NCBI GenBank assembly: GCA_020431825.1 | Contig: JAGQHN010000039.1 | Location: 1 to 40,909, forward strand | Length of the DNA: 40,909 nt | Source of the DNA: Trueperaceae bacterium | GTDB taxonomy: Bacteria > Deinococcota > Deinococci > Deinococcales > Trueperaceae | Direction of reading: 5' to 3' | Shown: positions 8,645 through 16,903 of the stretch, one piece after another | How positions within the stretch are numbered: the first letter of the stretch is position 1 | Layout: the number at the start of each line of letters is the position of its first letter | Program-made: the position numbers and the translations under genes | The notes under the pieces: generated by a model | Seen by the model: only the letters and a program-made list of their open reading frames with translations | Told to the model about the DNA's origin: nothing | Databases searched by the model: none

Positions 8645-9565
8645 AAGCTGTCTGGCAGCCTCGAGTGGACTGATTTCTCCCTGCAAAACCGCTTCGATAA
8701 AGTCATCTTCCTTAGCTTCTAAAGCTAACCTGACTTGCTCAGTTAATAGGGATGAAATTTCAAAACGAATGCGCTCTAAACGCTTTGACTCGAGCTTTCC
8801 CGTCTCCTCTAAATAAGCGTAGTGCTTGGTAAGAGCCGCAAACAGTTCCTTACTATATTCACCTTTAGCCGCAATGGTTTCCTGAATAATGGGCCACCAG
8901 TCATCTCCTTCAGGGTGAGAAAGCTCGAGGGCTGCTTGAATCTCACGCTTGAGCCTTGGGCCGCCGGGCAAATCATATTTATTGATAGCAAAAACATCGG
9001 CAATTTCCATAATGCCCGCTTTAAAGGCCTGCACCCCATCACCCTGTCCAGGGGTAAGTACCAGTAGCGTGGTATCAGCAACCCGGACAATATCCACCTC
9101 TGACTGACCTACCCCAACCGTCTCAATAAAGATGTAGTCAAAACCATAGGCATCTAGCAGAGCAAGCACCTGCAAGGTCCCCGAGGCCAAGCCTCCCAGA
9201 TGCCCTCTGGTTGCCATCGAACGAATATAAACATCTGGGTCTTTGTGCCAGCGCATCATGCGAATGCGGTCCCCTAAAATAGCACCGCCCGAATAAGGGC
9301 TGGTGGGATCAACCGCAATAACCGCAACCCGTCTGCCCTGCTCTCTTGCCACGCCAATAAGCTGATCGGTCAGGGTACTTTTGCCACTTCCGGGTGAACC
9401 CGTTATCCCAATTATCCGAGCATGACCACCGCTTGTTCGCAGGCTTCTGAGCAGCCGTTGCCCTTCCTCTCCCCCTCTTTCCACCAAACTGATAGCTCTT
9501 GCTAAAGCCCGTTCATCCTGGGTCTGAAAACGCTCTACTAAACTCACCCTTGCAGCATATCGCAA
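8636..9565 (-). CDS. meaB: MeaB/ArgK-type GTPase (methylmalonyl-CoA mutase chaperone)
   Basis: Seen: 309 residues with P-loop GSPGSGKS (56-63), DPTSPYSGGAILGDR (86-100), ETVGVGQSEVD (148-158) and the GTP-specificity motif NKYD (195-198). Known: the G3E family GTPase MeaB gates adenosylcobalamin loading and protects methylmalonyl-CoA mutase; earlier annotations call it LAO/AO transport kinase. The mutase genes are not in this window. The first start is TTG at 9565; GTG at codon 7 is an alternative and neither has a clear ribosome-binding site, so the N-terminus is uncertain by a few residues. It is divergent from recX. Confidence 0.92.
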   Translation of the reverse strand: MRYAARVSLVERFQTQDERALARAISLVERGGEEGQRLLRSLRTSGGHARIIGITGSPGSGKSTLTDQLIGVAREQGRRVAVIAVDPTSPYSGGAILGDRIRMMRWHKDPDVYIRSMATRGHLGGLASGTLQVLALLDAYGFDYIFIETVGVGQSEVDIVRVADTTLLVLTPGQGDGVQAFKAGIMEIADVFAINKYDLPGGPRLKREIQAALELSHPEGDDWWPIIQETIAAKGEYSKELFAALTKHYAYLEETGKLESKRLERIRFEISSLLTEQVRLALEAKEDDFIEAVLQGEISPLEAARQLLS

Positions 9566-9600
9566 CTTGAGAAGAGGAAAAAGCGTTGTAACCTTAAACC

Positions 9601-10104
9601 GTGCAAGCTGCTAAAAAGCCCAGACAACCCTATACCTACGAGCGTAGCTGGAACTATGTACTCTGGCTTTTAGGAAGAAAGGCATATACCCAGAAGCAAC
9701 TGCGCGATAAGCTCAGGCAAAAAGAGGCAAGCCCCGAAATCATTGACCGGGTTATGACTCGTCTCAATGAGCTTAAGTTTATCGATGACAAGGCCTATGC
9801 CGATATGTACGTACGTAGCCGCAAGAGTAAAAAAGGTAGCATCGCCTTAAAACAAGAACTGTTTCAAAAAGGCATAAGCGAAACGCTGGTTGAAAAATCC
9901 CTCGAGCCCCTAAGCTTTGACAGCCAGCTTGTTAGTGCCAAACAACTTTTAGAAAAATACCAGTGGCGCCTTGCCAAAACCGAAGCTCAAAAACGGTACG
10001 GCAAAGCCTATTCCTATCTGGCAAGGCGTGGTTTTCCTAGCGATGTTGTACGAGAAGCGCTAAGCGGGTTTTTGGAAGATTTTGAAGACTCTTTTAGGGA
10101 CTGA
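9601..10104 (+). CDS. recX: RecA regulatory protein RecX
   Basis: Seen: 167 residues with three repeated three-helix units: AYTQKQLRDKLRQKEASPEIIDRVMTRL, FIDDKAYADMYVRSR and the C-terminal SYLARRGFPSDVVREAL. This is the RecX pattern. Known: RecX binds RecA filaments and modulates recombination and repair. recA is not adjacent here. The start is GTG at 9601, and TAACCT (9589-9594) ends 6 nt before it without a Shine-Dalgarno sequence, so the message is probably leaderless. Confidence 0.92.
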   Translation: MQAAKKPRQPYTYERSWNYVLWLLGRKAYTQKQLRDKLRQKEASPEIIDRVMTRLNELKFIDDKAYADMYVRSRKSKKGSIALKQELFQKGISETLVEKSLEPLSFDSQLVSAKQLLEKYQWRLAKTEAQKRYGKAYSYLARRGFPSDVVREALSGFLEDFEDSFRD

Positions 10105-10169
10105 AAACTTTTCTTTCAAAATTATTCGCAATTTAATCAAAACGTTCAAGAATCAGATAAATTAGGTTT

Positions 10170-10490
10170 ATGCGCATCTATAACAATCGCAATACTCACC
10201 TTTTCTGTGGTCACTGGAACGGTTCACCTGTTGAAATCGGCGAGGCTTTTCTCACTGAAGTTTCTCAAACAGAGGTCAGACACAAACACCCCTACCATGA
10301 GTATTACGTGGTCTTAGAGGGTGAGGCAGAACTCGAGCTTGAAGGTCAACGCGTTCCCTTAAAAGCAGGTTCCGTTGTGATGGTTGAACCGGGTGAGTGG
10401 CATGAGGTAGTGGCAATCTCGGCACAGGGTGCCAGATGGGTCATCATCAAAGAGCGCTCAGAGCCAAATTCTAAAATCATTCAAGACTAA
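10170..10490 (+). CDS. Small cupin-domain protein
   Basis: Seen: 106 residues forming one cupin barrel. Motif 1 is HKHPYHEYYVVLEG, with His38, His40 and Glu44 as metal ligands, and motif 2 is PGEWHEV with His78. This complete 2-His/Glu/His set suggests a metal-dependent dioxygenase, isomerase or sugar-binding role; the substrate cannot be told from sequence. TAAATT (10158-10163) ends 6 nt before the ATG, consistent with leaderless transcription. The gene is convergent with the DUF2277 gene. Confidence 0.88.
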   Translation: MRIYNNRNTHLFCGHWNGSPVEIGEAFLTEVSQTEVRHKHPYHEYYVVLEGEAELELEGQRVPLKAGSVVMVEPGEWHEVVAISAQGARWVIIKERSEPNSKIIQD

Positions 10491-10592
10491 AAGATTTGGT
10501 AGTGTATCTGCTTTTGTTTAGTAGCTTCAATGAGTGCCCATTCTAATTGGCTTCGCCTTTTGCCTTACACACAAAATCGGATACCTTCAGAT

Positions 10593-10859
10593 TCAGGCAA
10601 ATCTTTGCCTTTGTTTTGCTCTAAGCTTTTCGGCTTCCTCTTTGCGGTTCTTTTTGGGTGCACTGGTCTCTAACGCCTCGAGCAACTTCCTCGAGGCCAG
10701 TGCTATCTCGGTAATAGCCTCGTCAAACGCTGCTTCATTGACTTTTGAGGGCTTGTTGTAGCCACTTATTTTCCGGACGTATTGCAGGGCGGCAGCCCTA
10801 ATTTCGTCTTCAGTAACGGCTGGTTCAAAATTAAATAACGGCTTTATATTTCGGCACAT
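10593..10859 (-). CDS. DUF2277 family protein
   Basis: Seen: 88 residues that match the family almost throughout: MCRNIKPLFNFEP at the start, then EIRAAALQYVRKISGYNKPSKVNEAAF and a basic, Arg/Lys-rich C-terminus. Function is unknown; the family is common in Actinobacteria, Chloroflexi and Deinococcota. TAAAGT (10866-10871 on this strand) ends 6 nt before the ATG, and this box also lies at the very end of the upstream metallophosphoesterase gene, so the two may be transcribed separately or together. Confidence 0.9.
   Translation of the reverse strand: MCRNIKPLFNFEPAVTEDEIRAAALQYVRKISGYNKPSKVNEAAFDEAITEIALASRKLLEALETSAPKKNRKEEAEKLRAKQRQRFA
10596..10618 (+). terminator. Possible terminator of the cupin gene, inside the DUF2277 3' end
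   Basis: GGCAAA (10596-10601) and TTTGCC (10604-10609) form a short stem, followed by TTTGTTTTG. If used, the cupin message ends inside the last codons of the opposite-strand DUF2277 gene. Confidence 0.45.
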
Positions 10860-10868
10860 GCCAAAACT

Positions 10869-11555
10869 TTAGCAAATTTGTTTGGGATAAAACTCGAGTG
10901 CATCGGCTGCAACAAAATGTACTTTGGTATTTCCCAAATCAGGAACGGGCATGGCTTTCGTTTCGCCGTGTACATGGCCAAACACCAAAATATCAGGCTT
11001 TGCTTTCAGCAAGAGTTCGGTAAAACCAGAGGGCTCGAGCTTGGGATTTGTCGGAGGAAAGTGCATCATGACAATAAGTTTTTTGGGCTCGAGCTTTTGT
11101 GCAGCTTCCAGTGATAGTTGTAGGCGACTGACCTCCCTCATGTAAATCTTCATATCTTGCTCGCCAAAGTCATAACTTCCTGGACAGTTCCAGCCTCTTG
11201 CTCCAGCTATTACCAGATCACCAAAACGCACTGCATCATTTTGTAGAGCGTACATACCTTCCGGCAAACTTTGTCTTAACTTGCCAATGGCTGACCACCA
11301 GTAGTCATGATTGCCACGTAACAGGACCTTTTTGCCCGGCAATTCAGCAATGTCTTGTAAATCATGGGAGGCTTCTGCCAGATTCATGGCCCAGGAAATA
11401 TCTCCCGGAATTAAGACAAGATCGTTATCGGCAACCGTCTCTCGCCAACGCTCAAAGATAATCTCAGGATGCCCCTCCCAGTTCCCACCAAAAACGTTCA
11501 TGGGTTTGGGTTGAGCCTTTGACAAATGTAAATCAGCCAGAGCGAAAATACGCAC
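10869..11555 (-). CDS. Metallophosphoesterase
   Basis: Seen: 228 residues with all calcineurin-like motifs: DLH (Asp8, His10), PGDISW (Asp52), GNHDYWW (Asn82, His83), MMHFPP (His165) and FGHVHG (His194, His196). These bind a dinuclear metal centre. Known: such enzymes hydrolyse phosphomono- or diesters. This subfamily (predicted phosphohydrolase, with GNHDYWW) has no defined substrate. The start is GTG at 11555 with TAAACT (11564-11569 on this strand) 8 nt upstream. It lies downstream of alaS on the same strand but 261 nt away. Confidence 0.9.
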   Translation of the reverse strand: MRIFALADLHLSKAQPKPMNVFGGNWEGHPEIIFERWRETVADNDLVLIPGDISWAMNLAEASHDLQDIAELPGKKVLLRGNHDYWWSAIGKLRQSLPEGMYALQNDAVRFGDLVIAGARGWNCPGSYDFGEQDMKIYMREVSRLQLSLEAAQKLEPKKLIVMMHFPPTNPKLEPSGFTELLLKAKPDILVFGHVHGETKAMPVPDLGNTKVHFVAADALEFYPKQIC

Positions 11556-11734
11556 GATTGCCTAGTTTAGTGCATAGAACGAAACTTGTCTGCAAAGTCC
11601 ACCCTTTTCCAAAAAGAATCGGGCGCTACGCTCAAAGAAGACAAACGGTGAGATCTTGTGCCGATAAAACTGATTTGGCTAGCGGCTTCATAGTTTAATC
11701 TTGCAACTGCTATCAACACCAGCCTATGCCAAGA

Positions 11735-11779
11735 CACATCCCCAAAATTGAGTTACTGAAACCCTATTTTGGGGATGTG
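11735..11779. repeat. 14-bp perfect inverted repeat in the alaS-metallophosphoesterase gap
   Basis: CACATCCCCAAAAT (11735-11748) and ATTTTGGGGATGTG (11766-11779) are perfect complements with a 17-nt loop. The left-reading strand, which would serve alaS, has no T-run after it; the right-reading strand has ACCTGGTTTTTA. The rest of the gap (11556-11816) shows no coding region. It may terminate alaS without a T-run or be the remnant of a mobile element. Confidence 0.6.
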
Positions 11780-11816
11780 ACCTGGTTTTTATATCACTTA
11801 GGTTTTTAAATTGGAC

Positions 11817-14474
11817 CTATGCCAAAATCTCAGGCAGAGCGTCAAACGCTTCGGCTAACTTAGCAGTATCTTTTACACCAGCCTGAGCCATATCAGGCTT
11901 GCCGCCACCCCCACCACCCGCACGTTTAGCGATTTCCCTGATGATATTACCGGCATGTGCTCCTTTGGCCTGACCCTCTTTACTGGTCTTGGTCACGAGC
12001 AGAGTACCACTGGCTAACACCACCAGATCAGCTTTTGACTTTTTTAATAGATTATCAGCAGCATTGCGCAGAGCAGTGGCGTCCAGACCTTCAAGAATGG
12101 TAGCGACGTAGCTGTAGCCATTTGCCTCTTTAAGTTCGCTGCTTGCCCCACCTGAAACCTGCGCAGCAGCTAATTTATCGCGCAGAGTGGCATTGTCACG
12201 CTGACTGGCTTTGAGATCATCTTGTAGTTTTTCAATGCGCTCGGCAAGATCATCGGCTTTGACACCAAGCTGTCTGGCGACGCTTGTGGTACTCGAGCGC
12301 AAACCCTGGGCATAATTAAGAGCAGCCATGCCCGTCACAGCTTCTATCCGCCGAATACCTGAAGACACAGCCTCTTCTGAGGTAACAAATAAACTGCCAA
12401 TCTCACCTGTGCGAGCTACGTGAGTTCCGCCGCACAGTTCAACCGAAACACTCGAGTCATCCCCACCCATGCGCACCATGCGCACCTGCTCGCCGTATTT
12501 TTCACCAAAGAGCATCATGGCCCCGGCTGCTCTGGCCTCGGCGATGGGCACGACCCGCCAGTTCACGGCAAAATCAGCCTGAATCCAGCGGTTAACCAGT
12601 GTTTCAATCTTAGCCAGTTCAGCGTCGGTGACAGCCCCTGTATGTGAAAAGTCGAAGCGCAAGCGCTCGGGCGTTACTGAGGAACCAGCCTGAGCAACAT
12701 GTGTACCCAAAACACTGCGTAAAGCAGCATGCAGCAGGTGGGTAGCACTATGGTGTTTCTGCGTTTCTACGCGGCCTGGGTCAACTGTAGCGGTAATGCT
12801 CTGCCCCTGAACCAGCTTTCCGCGAACAATCTTGGCCTGATGGATAAAAAGACCCTGAGGGCTTGTTTGCGTTCCTGAAATAATAGCAGCGCCGCCTGAC
12901 CACTCGAGCTTACCCGAATCACCAATTTGTCCACCCCCTTCAGCGTAAAAAGGTGTCTGGTCTAAAACAATACCCAGACTCGAGCCTTCCCCAACTTCTG
13001 AAACCAATTCTTTGTCCTGAATAAGGCCAATAACCCTGGCCTCATCATGGCTCGTGGTGTAGCCAAGAAACCTGGTCTCACCATGCTCAGCTAAAAGCGT
13101 ATCAAGAGCTTCACTGGTATCAGCCAGCATGGCATTTTTAACCTGACCAGAACCCGAGGCCTCACTGTGTTTGGCCTGTGCAATCTTATAGCCTGCCTCA
13201 TCCACCTTTATACCCCGCTCATAGGCCATATCACGAGTGATTTCCAGGGGAAAACCATGTGTTTCCCAGAGCTTAAAGGCAAGCTCGCCGTCCAAGGTGT
13301 CACCGTCCAGTTCATCAAGCAGATGATTAACGCGGCGAACCCCGGACTCGAGGGTTTTTAAGAACTGCTCTTCCTCATTTTTAATAATGGCCTGAACGCG
13401 CTCCTGAGCTTCGGCAACACTCGGATAAGCCTTGCCCATAGACTCAACCACACAAGACACCATCTTGTATAAAAAAGGCTCGTTTAAGCCAAGTTTATAA
13501 GCCTGCCGGGAAGCGCGGCGTATGAGCATTTTGACGACATAGCCAGCACCCTCATTACCGGGTAAAATGCCGTCCGTAATAGCAAAAGTGATCGAGCGCA
13601 TATGATCAGCAATAATGCGGTGCTCGACACTTTTTAAATCTTCATAGGACTTGCCCGTAAACTCGACGATTTTGCGAATAGTAGGCTGAAAAATCTCTGT
13701 GGAGTAGGCATCTTTAGCCCCTGACACGACCGTCACCAGACGCTCTAAACCCATCCCGGTATCAATATTTTGCTGCGGCAAGGGGGTCAAAACTCCGTCA
13801 TTTAAGTCAAATTGCGTAAAGACCAGATTCCAGATTTCGGTATAGCGGTCGCCTGAGCCTGTGTTTGGCCCGGTTTCATCGGGGCTACCAAAATCAGGAC
13901 CACGGTCATAAAAAATCTCTGAGCAAGGGCCACATGGGCCGCTACGATCATCTTTAATGGCATTGGCGGGCCAGAAGTTTTCGCCTTCACCCCAGCGCGA
14001 CATATGATCTTTGGGTATGCCGACTTCATTTACCCAGATGTCATAGGCTTCGTCGTCATCATTAAAAACGGTGACGTAAAGACGTTCAGGCTCGAGCCCC
14101 AACCACTCTTTAGAGGTCAAAAATTCCCAGGCCCAGTTGGCAGCTTCACGCTTAAAATAATCGCCAAAGGAAAAATTACCGAGCATTTCAAAGAAGGTAT
14201 GGTGCCGCCTTGTTCGACCAATATTCTCAATATCGCTATCTTTACCGCCGGCACGCATGCACTTTTGCGACGTAGTAACTCGAGGCCAGACACCCTCATA
14301 ACCAGGAAAAATGGGCTTAGCACCTTGAAAATAAGGCTTAAACTGCTGCATACCAGCCACGCTAAATAAAAGGCCAGGGTCTTCACTTTTTAACGAAGCA
14401 GAAGGATAAATAAGATGCTTTTTTGATTCAAAAAACTTCAGGTACTTCTGCCTGACTTCATTAGGGTCTACCAT
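11817..14474 (-). CDS. alaS: Alanine--tRNA ligase
   Basis: Seen: 885 residues. The catalytic domain has the class II motif region RTRRHHTFFEMLGNFSFGDY. The editing domain has HxxxH (His575, His579) and CGGTH (Cys681, His685), forming the zinc site that clears Ser- and Gly-tRNA(Ala). A coiled-coil stretch follows, then the Gly-rich C-Ala domain (GGGGGGKPDMAQAG). I chose the ATG at 14474 because AGGAG lies 8 nt upstream; the open frame continues to a TTG at 14492. Its leader holds two hairpins and a T-run, suggesting attenuation. The length matches bacterial AlaRS. Confidence 0.97.
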   Translation of the reverse strand: MVDPNEVRQKYLKFFESKKHLIYPSASLKSEDPGLLFSVAGMQQFKPYFQGAKPIFPGYEGVWPRVTTSQKCMRAGGKDSDIENIGRTRRHHTFFEMLGNFSFGDYFKREAANWAWEFLTSKEWLGLEPERLYVTVFNDDDEAYDIWVNEVGIPKDHMSRWGEGENFWPANAIKDDRSGPCGPCSEIFYDRGPDFGSPDETGPNTGSGDRYTEIWNLVFTQFDLNDGVLTPLPQQNIDTGMGLERLVTVVSGAKDAYSTEIFQPTIRKIVEFTGKSYEDLKSVEHRIIADHMRSITFAITDGILPGNEGAGYVVKMLIRRASRQAYKLGLNEPFLYKMVSCVVESMGKAYPSVAEAQERVQAIIKNEEEQFLKTLESGVRRVNHLLDELDGDTLDGELAFKLWETHGFPLEITRDMAYERGIKVDEAGYKIAQAKHSEASGSGQVKNAMLADTSEALDTLLAEHGETRFLGYTTSHDEARVIGLIQDKELVSEVGEGSSLGIVLDQTPFYAEGGGQIGDSGKLEWSGGAAIISGTQTSPQGLFIHQAKIVRGKLVQGQSITATVDPGRVETQKHHSATHLLHAALRSVLGTHVAQAGSSVTPERLRFDFSHTGAVTDAELAKIETLVNRWIQADFAVNWRVVPIAEARAAGAMMLFGEKYGEQVRMVRMGGDDSSVSVELCGGTHVARTGEIGSLFVTSEEAVSSGIRRIEAVTGMAALNYAQGLRSSTTSVARQLGVKADDLAERIEKLQDDLKASQRDNATLRDKLAAAQVSGGASSELKEANGYSYVATILEGLDATALRNAADNLLKKSKADLVVLASGTLLVTKTSKEGQAKGAHAGNIIREIAKRAGGGGGGKPDMAQAGVKDTAKLAEAFDALPEILA

Positions 14475-14511
14475 ATCTATACTCCTAGACAAAACACATT
14501 AGCTTAGCAAT

Positions 14512-14540
14512 AAAAAAACGACCTTACCAGAAGGCAGGTC
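14512..14540 (-). terminator. Terminator-like hairpin in the alaS leader
   Basis: Read leftward, GACCT pairs with AGGTC (36-40 and 20-24 of the 14500 block), with a few inner pairs, and is followed by C/G and seven T residues (14512-14518). It ends about 38 nt before the alaS ATG, leaving little room for a promoter in between. It is therefore better explained as an attenuator of alaS than as the end of the upstream gene, which has its own hairpin at 14653-14670. Confidence 0.6.
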
Positions 14541-14549
14541 ATGGTTAGG

Positions 14550-14572
14550 GCGATACGTTTAAAACGTACCGC
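14550..14572 (-). promoter_or_regulatory. Perfect hairpin upstream of the alaS leader terminator
   Basis: GCGGTACGTTT and AAACGTATCGC (leftward strand) pair across all 11 positions, one being G-T, with a minimal loop. It stands 9 nt before the terminator-like hairpin, the arrangement expected of an attenuation leader. No T-box consensus (AGGGTGGNACCGCG) is present, so a classical tRNA-sensing T-box is not supported. A CTCGAG lies upstream at 14624-14629. Confidence 0.5.
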
Positions 14573-14652
14573 TTAAATTGCCGCTTTAATTGTTGAGCAA
14601 GTCAACATCTTGGTTTTAGTGTACTCGAGCTTACGCTTTATGTAAAGGGTAA

Positions 14653-14670
14653 AGCCCGCTTGCGCGGGCT
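14653..14670 (-). terminator. GC-rich terminator hairpin after the DUF5666-repeat lipoprotein gene
   Basis: AGCCCGC and GCGGGCT pair with a TTGC loop, followed leftward by a weak T-rich run (TTTACCCTTT). The 18-nt core AAGCCCGCTTGCGCGGGC is repeated exactly at 20677-20694. Confidence 0.7.
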
Positions 14671-14695
14671 ATACCTCTAACTGCAAGAAGCTTCT

Positions 14696-16795
14696 TTATC
14701 TATCTGAGGTTTCCAAAGGCACAGGTTCAGGAAATGGTTTATCCTGATATAGAAAGACAGAAACAGCATAAAATCTATCATCTTTTTTGCCTTCTGCGAC
14801 TATATAACTGCCTTTTTTGACATTTGACCAGAAGTCAGTACTTCTTATACTGCCAGTTTCATCGTAAAAACTGGCCTCCTGAGTTGAAATAATCAGATCG
14901 GGGTTTTCAACTAAGCTAAGGCTATTTTGACTTTGATTAAAGGATGCTACGGAACCTTCAAGATAATCAAGTACCGGATACGTACCTATATAAACTACGC
15001 TGCTCTCAAATCGGTCATTATGATATTTACCTTCTACTGAAAAGTACATTCCTGGCTCGAGCTTAGACCAGAACTCTGCTGCATTTATATTTTTGGTGTA
15101 ATCAAGCATAAAACTTGTTTTATCTGTAACAAAAATCTCCTGAGTTGCCGAACTCTCCTGAGTTGCAGAACCATCCGACCCCAAATTTGGTGTAACAGTT
15201 CCTGGAGGAGACGGGTCTACTGTTACCTCGTTACCTATGACGAGTTTTCCAAGGCTTTTATCTGAAGAAAGCAACGTACCTGCCAGATAGCTAAGCGTTT
15301 GTTCTGTTTTGATGACTTCGTCTGCTTCAAGCACACTGCCATCGCGACTAAAATCACCCACGACTGCAACAAAATCTTCTTTTTGTATAGTTTTCCAGAA
15401 CTCATCAGCCGTCAGAGCTTTAGCACTGGCATTATCACTGTAAGTTGTTTCGACCTTTACCTCAATCAGAGTGCTATCCCAACCGTAGAGTTTGATCTGC
15501 CGAGTGTTACGATCAAGTCTCTGGATTTGTCCCTCGAGGTAAGCTTGAGGCTTGACAAGCAAATAGATGCTGGTCGCAGTTAAAGTAGTCCCCTCCAGAT
15601 ATCCTTCAAGATATAGATAATTACCCAGACTCAGTTTTTGCCAAAACTGCTCGGCAGCTACCTCTCCAAGACGATCATGATAATAAAGAGTGTCACTCGA
15701 GCCTTTAATCAAAATGTCCGGGTTACTATTCAGGCGTAAACTTTGATTTACAGCGTTAAGCTCGGTGATTTCTCCTTCCAGGTAATCAGGAAGGGGAGGA
15801 ATTTCATCACCTATGGCTGGCAAATAGACATAGCTAACCTTAAATCCTTGGCTGCTCAGCAGACCATCGAGCATAATCTGCCTTCCGGCTACAGCCCGGC
15901 TCCAAAAAGTTGCCGCATCCAGTGTTTCATACTCACTATAGAATCCTGTTTCAGCACTAAAGCTCGAGCCAAAATCCTCAAATTCTTGTAGTTTCAGTTG
16001 TTTTTGCAAAGGGTTTACGCTGGCTATTTTGCCGTTTAAACTCAAATAGCCCGAATCTCCGATGCTGCCCTCAGCCAACCTTACCAGAGAGCGAGCCTTG
16101 ACTACGCCAGCTTCAGGAATGCCCTCTACCGCAAGTGCCTGACCCGGCTTCAGTGCCGCAAAAAATTCATCGGCAGTTACCGTACCGATACTAACAGGCT
16201 CATCGCTCACATTGGGTTTGTCTGGGTCTTTGGAAAAGCTGGTTTCAAGATAATAAACGGTTGATTCAGTTCTGTCTATAGGCAGCGGGAATGACTCGAG
16301 TTGCAGACGCTGACCCTCAATCTTTGAGACTTTGGCAGAAGCATAAAGACCAGATTCCAGATAAACTGGCATATCTGGCGCTGGACTTGCACTTTCGCCA
16401 CTTACGCCTACACTAAATTCATAGTCACCTGCTCCAAAGGTCTTAAAACTACGTTTAGGAACAGATTTTCCATTTATCTGACTACTGATAAGATAGCTTC
16501 CTGGCTTTAGCCGCAAGGTAATGCTTGGCTTATTTGGGTTTAAGCTAAATCTCTGTACGGTACCTGTACTGCTAACCCTGTTTTGACCATCAAATTTCAG
16601 ATAGTCTCCAGCAGCGTCCTGCAATTCAAAGATCACTTCCTTACTCAAACTTAGCTGCTTTACAGGAGATTTAACTTCGGCTGACCAGTCTGTCACCTTC
16701 AAGGTTAAGCTGGCAAAAGTATCTGGTACTGAGTTGAGGTTTGAGCAACTACTTATCACCAGTAGTACAAATAGAAAAAACAGTCTCTTTATCAT
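14696..16795 (-). CDS. Lipoprotein with six DUF5666-like repeats
   Basis: Seen: 699 residues from ATG 16795, which has AAAGGA 6 nt upstream; an earlier in-frame ATG at 16810 lacks one. The signal peptide ends in ISSC, giving lipidated Cys17. After a beta-rich N-terminal region come six repeats of about 75-95 residues at roughly 145-240, 250-325, 338-413, 419-495, 503-602 and 611-683. Each runs YLEG-x-I near its start, an xxFW motif (AEQFW, ADEFW, AAEFW, STDFW) in the middle, and G-x-Y-x-x-VEG then a V/I-Y-L strand at its end. This fits DUF5666, a small beta-barrel of unknown role in surface proteins. Divergent from the SARP-like regulator. Inference: an outward-facing binding or structural lipoprotein. 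Confidence 0.8.
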   Translation of the reverse strand: MIKRLFFLFVLLVISSCSNLNSVPDTFASLTLKVTDWSAEVKSPVKQLSLSKEVIFELQDAAGDYLKFDGQNRVSSTGTVQRFSLNPNKPSITLRLKPGSYLISSQINGKSVPKRSFKTFGAGDYEFSVGVSGESASPAPDMPVYLESGLYASAKVSKIEGQRLQLESFPLPIDRTESTVYYLETSFSKDPDKPNVSDEPVSIGTVTADEFFAALKPGQALAVEGIPEAGVVKARSLVRLAEGSIGDSGYLSLNGKIASVNPLQKQLKLQEFEDFGSSFSAETGFYSEYETLDAATFWSRAVAGRQIMLDGLLSSQGFKVSYVYLPAIGDEIPPLPDYLEGEITELNAVNQSLRLNSNPDILIKGSSDTLYYHDRLGEVAAEQFWQKLSLGNYLYLEGYLEGTTLTATSIYLLVKPQAYLEGQIQRLDRNTRQIKLYGWDSTLIEVKVETTYSDNASAKALTADEFWKTIQKEDFVAVVGDFSRDGSVLEADEVIKTEQTLSYLAGTLLSSDKSLGKLVIGNEVTVDPSPPGTVTPNLGSDGSATQESSATQEIFVTDKTSFMLDYTKNINAAEFWSKLEPGMYFSVEGKYHNDRFESSVVYIGTYPVLDYLEGSVASFNQSQNSLSLVENPDLIISTQEASFYDETGSIRSTDFWSNVKKGSYIVAEGKKDDRFYAVSVFLYQDKPFPEPVPLETSDR

Positions 16796-16892
16796 TTGCA
16801 GTCCTTTCATAAAGTTGAATCAAGTGTTTTGATAACCCAGTCTAGTGTGGCAGCACCTCGCTAGTGAAGCGCTAGTGAATAACTAATAAAGT

Positions 16893-16898
16893 TATAAT
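16893..16898 (+). promoter_or_regulatory. Consensus -10 box TATAAT, leaderless start of the SARP-like gene
   Basis: TATAAT ends 5 nt before the ATG at 16904, so transcription should begin at or next to the start codon. No Shine-Dalgarno sequence fits between them. This is the clearest example of the window's TANNNT pattern. Confidence 0.75.
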
Positions 16899-16903
16899 GA
16901 CCC

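Noticed and set aside
8636..9565. Arginine/ornithine transport kinase (ArgK)
   Set aside because: The sequence carries the GTPase motifs of MeaB; the LAO/AO transport name is historical.
11735..11779. Ends of an insertion sequence
   Set aside because: The two arms are only 17 nt apart, and no transposase or target duplication is visible.
14117..14386. Several 60-120-codon ORFs opposite alaS
   Set aside because: They are antisense shadows of a highly conserved gene, with no ribosome-binding sites.
14475..14695. A T-box riboswitch before alaS
   Set aside because: The leader has hairpins and a terminator, but the conserved T-box sequence AGGGTGGNACCGCG is absent and no clear specifier loop was found.
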